DNA of 64,000 bases from Dromiciops gliroides (Eukaryota; Chordata; Mammalia; Microbiotheria; Microbiotheriidae): the NCBI RefSeq assembly GCF_019393635.1, contig NC_057864.1, forward strand, positions 478,596,617 through 478,660,616, read 5' to 3'. The notes beneath the pieces were generated by a model, which saw only the letters and a program-made list of their open reading frames with translations, ran no database searches and was not told the DNA's origin. The translations under genes were made by a program, and so were the position numbers. Below, piece after piece: positions 57,801 through 64,000 of the stretch; the stretch's first letter is position 1; each line of letters begins with the position of its first letter.

Positions 57801-58439
57801 TGATCTTCAAGAACAGAGGTTAGATAAAAACTTCAGTTTTCATAAGTGATCATCCTAATAAATAGATAGTTATTGGGTTAGGGAAGGTGGGAGAGGGAAA
57901 TGGTTTGATGAGAGTGGGAGTAAACTATTTTCCTAGGAATTTTTTTTTTTTGGAGTTGTAGCCCTAGTGAAGGCATCAATGTGCCTTTGTACACATTAGG
58001 TGCTTAATAAAAGTATGCCAAATGACTGAATGAATGAATGGTGTGAGAAGGACATTAGCATTCCCTCAAGTTTAGAGAACTGGACTGACTTCCCACATCT
58101 ACTACTTACTTAAAGTTCAGATTATTCCCCAGGAGAAAAATCAGGAGATTTGTTAATAAATCTCTAGTGGCTGGTGTGGTAGACTTCAGCCTGCAATATC
58201 CCCTTTCCTTAGGCAAAAATCATTTCTTCCTGAACCTTGGTTTCCTCTCCTGTAAAATAAGGGAGTTGGATTGGATGGTGTCCAAAGTCCCTTCTGAATT
58301 AGAATCTTTGATCTTAAAATAATTACCCTAAGGGAATATTAATTCCTATGTCTGGGAGAGCCTATCATGTGGTCCTTTTCTTTTTTCTTTTCTCCTTTAT
58401 ACAAACTTACTGAGGTTCTTTTTTTTTTTTTCTATCAAT

Positions 58440-58960
58440 GTCATTTACCAATGGGTCACTTTTCACCCCAAGAAAAACCCTCTCTGGTAACAGATGGGTA
58501 TAGTAAAATAAAACAAACCCATATATTGGCAGCATCTGAAAAAATGTCTATGACTATGGTGGAATGTTACTGTATTGTGAGAAATGATGACTATGAGCAT
58601 GGGAAGACTTGTATGAACTGATGTGGAGTGAAGTAAACTGAACTGGGAGAATAATATTTGCAACATTACAATGATATAAATGGAAAGAACAACAACAGAA
58701 GGAAACAAAACACTATGTGATATAATAATGGAGACTGGTCCCCAAAAGGAACCAGGAAAAGATACTTCCTTCTACCTTCCTATGTAGAAGTGACTATGGG
58801 TGTGGAACACTGAATACAGTCATTCTTATTTGATGTGGTGGTTAATTTTTCTGAACTACTGTTTTCCTTCCTTTTTATTTGTTGTTTTCACTCTCTGGGA
58901 AGGATTTTTTTGGAAGTTGTAGGGATGCAGGAAAAATAAGAGATAAATAACAATTGATTT
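58440..58960. mobile_element. Head-to-head L1 3' fragments
   Basis: 58440-58548 reads antisense (AGTAAAATAAAACAAACCC, ATTGGCAGCATCTG). 58550-58960 reads sense (GAGAAATGATGACTATGAGC, GAAGACTTGTATGAACTG). The junction near 58549 could be twin priming or two insertions. Confidence 0.6.
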
Positions 58961-59366
58961 TTAAGTATGCTTCAGTCCATACCGGTGGTCCCTTTCCAAG
59001 GAATTGAACACTCTTACCATGGGTTGACTTTTTGAGGGTAGCCAAGTGGCTCTGTATTTGGGATTGGCACTGATAAATATGTCCCCTTCCTCCAAAACTT
59101 CAGTCCCAACACAGAGATACAGATACTAGGCACCTGGCAGAGATGATGCCCCAAGGGCCCTTTGTTGCACGCTAAGCCCATGAAATCCCGACCTGACTTC
59201 TGGACTGACCTGTACATGGGTAGTTCTCTGGAACCTGGGGATCCTTTGTTTGGGAAATGGAGGGTCAGGCTTCCTGGCATGCAGCTCCCTGTGTAATTGT
59301 CCAATTCCAGAGGCAGAGGAAGGCCCGCAGAATCCTGTTTCTCATTAAAAATGAAAGGAGGGAAAA

Positions 59367-59409
59367 AGCCCGTGAGCAGCTTGTGCCCTTGTAAACAAGC
59401 TCACGGGCT
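59367..59409 (+). other. Short perfect hairpin
   Basis: Arms AGCCCGTGAGC-AGC-TTGT (59367-59384) and ACAAGCTCACGGGCT (59395-59409) pair over 15 bp with a 3-nt bulge and a 10-nt loop. Surroundings are not a recognised repeat. Too short for a typical pre-miRNA. Confidence 0.6.
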
Positions 59410-59629
59410 CTTGGACAAGCATCAGTTGCATTGCTTGGTCTGTTGCGGTGGGCTTGGAGAAACCACAGCTCAGAACTGTCCCCAGTGTGAAAGGAAGACC
59501 AGTGGGCTTGCTGCTGCTCTTGCTGGACCATTAGCAAGGGCCTCTGGGAGACAATCATTAGAAGGAATTTGTGTGCTAGTCTCTCACCTCCTAACAATCA
59601 AGCCTTCTAAATTTAAAAACAAAATTTGG

Positions 59630-59765
59630 GGGGTAGTATTTTATTTTTTCCCAATTACACGTAAAGATAGTTTTCAACATTCATTTTGTAAGATTTTGAG
59701 TTCCAGATTTTTCTCCTTCCCTTCCTTCTCACCCCAACACAACAAGTAATCTGATATAAAACCTT
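59630..59765 (-). mobile_element. L1 3' end fragment
   Basis: Antisense: CCAATTACACGTAAAGATAG, CAACATTCATTTTGTAAG, TTTTGAGTTCCAGATTTTTC. Confidence 0.75.
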
Positions 59766-59987
59766 ATTAATTTTGACTCCCTTGATTTTAAATTTGTGAT
59801 CTTACCACCTTCCAACTCTCCATGAGGAAAGAGCTTGTTGAGTGGGCTGATAGCACAAACCGGATCATAGGGGTTATATTTAGCCCACCCAAGAGAACAC
59901 ATTTTTAAAAAGGACCTCTATCCATTTGGGGATCTATATGGATGCTGCTGATTATTTCTGAATTTTATTGATTTATTTCAGGGTTTT

Positions 59988-60001
59988 TATCATGACCTTT
60001 T
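59988..60001. repeat. Left TSD of the SLC25A3 retrocopy
   Basis: TATCATGACCTTTT here is identical to 61676-61689 on the other side of the retrocopy. A diverged third copy (11 of 14 bases) lies at 60164-60177, between the 3'-end SINE and the pseudogene 3'UTR. On the minus strand the target reads TTTTC/AAAAGG, close to the L1 endonuclease preference TT/AAAA. Confidence 0.85.
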
Positions 60002-60163
60002 AAATTTTGTTTTGTTTTGGTTTTTTTTGCGAGGCAATTGGGGTTAAGTGACTTGCCCAAGGTCCCACAGCTAGTAAGTATTAAGTGTCTGAGGCCGGAT
60101 TTGAACTCAGGTACTCCTGAATCCAGGGCCAGTGCTTTATCCACGGCGCCACCTAGCTGCCCC
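60002..60163 (-). mobile_element. WSINE-type SINE inserted at the retrocopy 3' junction
   Basis: Full SINE between the left retrocopy TSD (59988-60001) and its diverged duplicate (60164-60177), so it inserted into the TSD itself after the retrocopy arrived. Confidence 0.9.
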
Positions 60164-60499
60164 GATTATGAACTTTTAAAAAAAAATTCAGGAATAGTTG
60201 GTTTATTGCAACAGTTACATTTTTAAAACCCTTGCATCAGGCAAGGGCACAACTGATAATTACATCAGGAATAGACAATTTACACAGTCAAATATAGAAA
60301 AATTTCTTTTATATTTGCTCAACACTGGTCAGCAAGCAGATTCAGTTCATAGTTAGTCTTGATTCATCTACTGGGTCAACCCAAGCTTCTTCTTCAGAGA
60401 CTCTGGCATCTCAGGCAGAGGAGGACGTAAAAAAAGTCTGAAGTAGACTTTCACGGAATCATAGATGAACCACTGTAGTGCCGTCAGGGTACCAATCAT

Positions 60500-60662
60500 T
60501 TTTTTAAAAATTTTTTTGTTTGTTTTTGCAGGGCAATGGGGGTTAAGTGACTTGCCCAGGGTCACACAGCTAGTAAGTGTCAAGTGTCTGAGGCCGGATT
60601 TGAACCCGGGTACTCCTGAATCTAAGGCCGGTGCTTTATCCACTGCGCCACCTAGTTGCCCC
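60500..60662 (-). mobile_element. WSINE-type SINE inside the SLC25A3 pseudogene
   Basis: Full SINE with TSD AGGGTACCAATCAT at 60486-60499 and 60663-60676. It splits the codons for MIGT and LTALQ of the carrier, and postdates the retrocopy. Confidence 0.95.
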
Positions 60663-61469
60663 AGGGTACCAATCATGATGATACGGGCAAAGAGACCCTT
60701 CCACACACCTCCGAATCAGAGCCTTTAGAGGACTTGGGAAGCCAAGCTGCCCTTTTCCTTGTTCAACACAGACACCACGGAGTCAGCGGGGTGAGACACG
60801 ATGGCACAGAATACACCAGCTATGTAACCTGCCACGAACGTCACCACCAGCTCTTCTCCCTTTGTGCACTCACTCCTGGGCTTTGGAACAACAAACGTGT
60901 AGAGGGCCTCCACCGTGCGCTCAAAGCAAGCAAGCTTCATCATGGTGTATGGGATCTGTCTCATCCATAAAGGAGCAACGCCCTTGTAGAATGCAAAGAG
61001 GTCCTCTTCTTTAAACATTTTTGGAGCAGCCTCCTTCAGAGTGTTGGCATAGCCTGGCTGGGTCTGAATTCTGACCTTGGCAGCTTCCATAGGAGCCGGG
61101 GCAATACCAGCAAAGAATCCAGCACTGGCTGAGGCAGCTAAATACAAGGAAGTATGCCAGAGGTAAGTGTTTTCCTCACCAAGCATGTTGCTATACAACA
61201 CTTTGAAGACTTCATAAAAACCCAACTTGCATAGTCCCTGCATTGAGTAGCCAATGAACGTTGGAGCCTATCCTTTGGCCAGACCTCGAATACCATCTTC
61301 TTTAAGTGTGACGGATAATCCATTAAAGATGCCCTTGTATTTCTGGGGGTCCACCTGCATCCTGCATTTCACCAAGTCGAGGGGTACAACAGCAGTGTGT
61401 GTCAGGTCACAACTTAAGACCCCACCAACGCCACAGAGCGCATAAAACTTCATGGAGTCATATTCACAA

Positions 61470-61675
61470 CTGTATTCTTCCGCGGCGGCGGCCAGGCTGC
61501 GCGGGCGGAGGTGGCCCCGGGGCTGGGGTCGGCCTCATACTGCACGAGCTGCAGGTGAGGCGCGTGTAAGGGGCTGTCGCGCGCCAGGTGCGCCACAGAC
61601 GAGTACATCCTCCTAAGACGGCAGAGGCACAACCGTCCGTTTGCTCCGGCTGCGGCAGGCTGCGGCTCACAGAGG
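61470..61675. other. CpG-rich island carried by the retrocopy 5' end
   Basis: The 5'UTR and exon-1 part of the pseudogene keeps many CpG dinucleotides (CGCGGCGGCGGCC, GCTGTCGCGCGCC) in an otherwise CpG-poor window. Confidence 0.75.
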
Positions 61676-61689
61676 TATCATGACCTTTT
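61676..61689. repeat. Right TSD of the SLC25A3 retrocopy
   Basis: A perfect 14-bp match to 59988-60001, directly abutting the pseudogene 5'UTR. It fixes the 5' end of the copied RNA at 61675. Confidence 0.85.
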
Positions 61690-61786
61690 GAAAAAAAAAA
61701 AATGGATAATGCTTTTACACATATCTCAATATAATTGGCTTCCTTTGCAATCCTATGTATTTTATTTTAAATATTAAAAAACCATA

Positions 61787-61946
61787 GGGGTGGCTAGGTG
61801 GCACAGTGGATAAAGCACCGACCCTGAAGTCAGGAGGACCTGAGTTCAAATCCAGCCTCAGACACTTAACACTTACTAGCTGTGTGACCTTGGGCAAGTC
61901 ACTTAACCCCAATTGCCTTACTAAAAAAACAAAAACAAAGCAAAAC
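61787..61946 (+). mobile_element. WSINE-type SINE
   Basis: GGGGTGGCTAGGTGGCAC head, mixed A/C tail. TSD AAAAAACCAT at 61776-61785 and 61947-61956. Confidence 0.9.
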
Positions 61947-62179
61947 AAAAAACCATTATTCTGAGGTGTCCATCAGTTACACCAGCCTGCTCAAGGGGTC
62001 TAGGACCAAAAAGAATTAATATTCTGAGTTATTTAGTCTTATCAAACAATTATTTGAGGCTGTGTGGCCTAATGGATAGAAAGCTGACCATAGAGGCATG
62101 AAAACTTGAGTTCAAGTCTCATCTGTGACTCATATTTTCTCTGTGATCCTGGACAAATCCTTTATCCCATTAGATTTTA

Positions 62180-62495
62180 TTTTTTTTATGTTTTAAATTT
62201 ATTTTTATTTTTTTAGTGAGGCAATTGGGGTTAAGTGACTTGCCCAGGGTCACACAGCTAGTAAGTGTAAAGTGTCTGAGGCCGGATTTGAACTCAGGTC
62301 CTCCTGACTTCAGGGTCGGTGCTCTATCCACTGCGCCACCTAGCTGCCCCCAATATTTTGCCGGTTTTTTTTTATCTTTTTTTTTTTTTAAAGTGAGGCA
62401 ATTGGGGTTAAGTGACTTGCCCAGGGTCACACAGCTGTTAAGTGTCAAGTGTCTGAGGCCAGATTTGAACTCAGGTACTCCTGATTCCAGGGCTG
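62180..62495 (-). mobile_element. Dimeric WSINE-type insertion
   Basis: On the minus strand a 5'-truncated SINE (62495-62390) is followed by A-rich spacer with ACCGGCAAAATATTG, a full SINE (62351-62215) and a second A-rich tail. A single perfect 17-bp TSD, TATCCCATTAGATTTTA (62163-62179 and 62496-62512), encloses both. No separate TSD for the inner SINE is visible. Confidence 0.85.
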
Positions 62496-62588
62496 TATCC
62501 CATTAGATTTTAAGCTCCTTGAGGGCAAGGGCCATCTTTTGCCTCTTTATATCCCTAGTGTTTAGCACAGTGCTTGGCACATACTTAT

Positions 62589-62992
62589 TGTTGTTGAGTC
62601 ATTTCACTCGTGTCTGATTCTTGGTGACCCCATTTGGGGTTTTCTTGGCAGAGATACTAGAATGGTTTGCCATTTCCTTCAGCTCTTTTTTTTTTTTTTT
62701 TTTTTTTGCAGGGCAATGAGGGTTAAGTGACTTGCCCACACAGCTAGTAAGTGTCAAGTGTCTGAGGTTGGATTTGAACTCAGGTCCTCCTGAATCCAGG
62801 GCTGGTGCTTTATCCACTGTGCCACCTAGCTGCCCCCTCCAGCTCATTTTACAGATGAGGAAACTGAGGTCAATAGGGTGAAGTGACTTGCCACACAGCT
62901 AGTAAGAATTTGAAGCTGGATTTGAACTCTGTAAGATGAGGGGTTTTTTTACTCCAAGCCTGGTGCTCTTTCCACTGTGTCACCCAGCTGCC
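62589..62992 (-). mobile_element. Mar1-type CORE-SINE split by a WSINE
   Basis: TTGTTGTTGAGTC tail, CCATTTGGGGTTTTCTTGG, interruption at 62681-62837, then CAGCTCATTTTACAGATGAG and CACCCAGCTGCCC head. Confidence 0.85.
62681..62837 (-). mobile_element. WSINE-type SINE nested in Mar1
   Basis: Full SINE with about 23 T on the left; flanks CTTCAGCTC and CTCCAGCTC form a short TSD. A small deletion (CAGGGT) lies in the CCCA...CACAGC region. Confidence 0.9.
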
Positions 62993-63204
62993 CACTTGGC
63001 AAATAGTAAATTCTTATTAACTGTTTATTAAGTGATTGATTATCTTCTCAGTGTCCCCAGATAATTCCAAGACTACAAAACCTTTGTAATTAGTTTGCAT
63101 AGTCAAGCAAAACAAATTCCTTGGTTGGCCGTGTCTGAAAATAGGTGTCATTTAGAACCTCGAGTCAATTGCCTCTGTGGAAAAATAGGTTGCATGCTTC
63201 ATCA

Positions 63205-63447
63205 TCAGCTAGGTGGCATTGTGTTTAGAACACTGCAGCTGGAGTCAGGAAGATCTGAATTCAAATTCTGCCTCAGACACTTATTAGCTGTGAGACCCTG
63301 GGCAAGTCACTTTATTTCTGTTTGCCTCATTTTCCTCAACTGTAACATGAAGATAATAATAGCATCTATCTCTCAGTGAAGATCAAATGAGATAATATTT
63401 GTAAAGTGCTTAGCACAGTGCCTGGCATGTGGTAGGTACTTAATAAA
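63205..63447 (+). repeat. MIR/THER-type CORE-SINE
   Basis: CTAGGTGGCATTGTGTTTAG head, GAGACCCTGGGCAAGTC, GTAAAGTGCTTAGCACAGTG, ending GTACTTAATAAAT directly before (CCTT)n. Confidence 0.75.
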
Positions 63448-63575
63448 TCCTTCCTTCCTTCCTTCCTTCCTTCCTTCCTTCCTTCCTTCCTTCCTTCCTT
63501 CCTTCCTTCCTTCCTTCCTTCCTTCCTTCCTTCCTTCCTTCCTTCCTTCCTTCCTTCCTTCCTTCCTTCCTCCCT
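63448..63575. repeat. (CCTT)n array
   Basis: About 30 near-perfect units growing from the 3' end of the SINE at 63205-63447. Confidence 0.97.
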
Positions 63576-64000
63576 CCCTTGCTTCTAGAGACTGATCCTT
63601 GAGTTGATCAAAGTTTTTAATTCTAGTTGTTTTTCTGTAAAATGTTATTGTATAAATTGTCTTCCTGGCTCTGCTTACTTCACTCTGCATCAGTTCACTC
63701 AAGTCTTCCCTGGTTTCTCTAAAACCATCCTCATCTTTTCTTATATATTTGGAGTTTGATTGTCAAGGACAGGAAAGGTATGGGAGACTAGCTTGGGGTG
63801 CCAGTAGGACCAAGTAAAAGTTTTTTTTAAGTATGGAGACACTCTGGGAACATTTGTAGGTAACAGGAAAAGAGTCAGTGGATATGAAGAGTCTGAACAT
63901 TAAGGAGAGAGGGGGGATGATTAAAGGGGTGAGCTCCTGGAGATGGGAGAAGATGGGAGCAAGGGCATAAGTAGAGCGTTTGACATTGGCAAGAAGGGCC

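Larger units (their letters stand above)
60178..61675 (-). pseudogene. SLC25A3: Processed pseudogene of SLC25A3, mitochondrial phosphate carrier
   Basis: The parent protein imports phosphate across the inner mitochondrial membrane as a six-helix carrier of three repeats. Read on the minus strand, the copy runs without introns from a 5'UTR through an ATG at 61608-61606 to a natural TAG at 60370-60368, then a 3'UTR with AATAAA near 60210. The carrier signatures PLDLVKCR, PMEAAKVR and PADSVVSV mark the three repeats, and the C-terminus ends KKKLGLTQ. It is dead. A frameshift lies in the N-terminal, GC-rich part (net CDS length is about 22 nt short of the usual 361 codons). In-frame stops are TAG at 61270-61268 (Trp of the usual GLAKGW), TAA at 60727-60725 and TGA at 60718-60716. 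A SINE interrupts the 3' part at 60500-60662. The alternative exon-3 segment (FYALCGVGGVLSC) resembles the widely expressed isoform rather than the muscle form, as expected of a germline retrocopy; isoform assignment is from memory. Confidence 0.96.
63060..63765 (-). mobile_element. L1 3' fragment split by a MIR-type SINE and TTCC array
   Basis: 63060-63204 (CAAGCAAAACAAATTCCTTG, TTGCATGCTTCATCATCAG) and 63590-63765 (GTAAAATGTTATTGTATAA, CTGCTTACTTCACTCTGC) are consecutive parts of one antisense L1 3' region. Confidence 0.7.

Noticed and set aside
59367..59409. Pre-microRNA
   Set aside because: Stem of 15 bp is shorter than a typical precursor and pairing does not extend into the flanks.
60725..61243. 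A 172-codon carrier-like open frame as a functional SLC25A3-type gene
   Set aside because: It starts at an internal Met after a nonsense codon, ends at another nonsense codon, lacks introns and lies inside a TSD-bounded retrocopy.

Overview
This window looks like repeat-dense intergenic or intronic DNA from an Australian marsupial. The main evidence is about 25 copies of a tRNA-derived SINE of the WALLSI/WSINE type (head GGGCAGCTAGGTGGCGCAGTGG). They occur in both orientations and many have intact 10-18 bp target-site duplications (TSDs). With them are Mar1-type CORE-SINEs, marsupial L1 3' ends, L2 and L3/CR1 LINE fragments, MIR, mariner and hAT-like DNA-transposon remnants. This mix suits a dasyurid-like or other australidelphian marsupial; the exact species cannot be read from the sequence. 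No intact protein-coding gene is visible.

Layout. 1-16 kb: MIR, L1 and SINE fragments, a mariner-type MITE and GA-rich simple repeats. 17.6-18.2 kb: a minus-strand solo LTR of an endogenous retrovirus with a 4-bp TSD. 19-29 kb: SINEs, several repeat-free stretches that may be conserved non-coding DNA, and large TTCC/GGAA and CT arrays. 29-33 kb: an RTE-like element with an (ACT)n tail, a long L2 3' part and L1 ends. At 33.0-33.2 kb is a LINE-mobilised copy of only the R region of the same LTR family. 34.1 kb: a possible coding exon on the plus strand. 35-43 kb: L3/CR1 reverse-transcriptase remnants, SINE insertions and a twice-hit insertion site. 44.4-45.0 kb: a second, plus-strand solo LTR that split a TTCC microsatellite. 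48.1-48.3 kb: a possible minus-strand terminal exon. 51.1-51.8 kb: a GGAAT-type pentanucleotide satellite-like block. 54.6-57.0 kb: an L3/CR1 copy split by an L1 end and a SINE. 60.0-61.7 kb: a processed pseudogene of SLC25A3 (mitochondrial phosphate carrier), bounded by a 14-bp TSD and itself broken by a SINE.

The most informative signals are events recorded in repeats. A solo-LTR-type R-region transcript was apparently capped, polyadenylated and reverse-transcribed by the LINE machinery. SINEs moved as composites (dimer, duplicated head, 3' transduction) inside single TSDs. The SLC25A3 retrocopy carries a retained CpG-rich 5' end. Nothing here forms a gene pathway. All family names rest on recalled consensus patterns, not on a database search.
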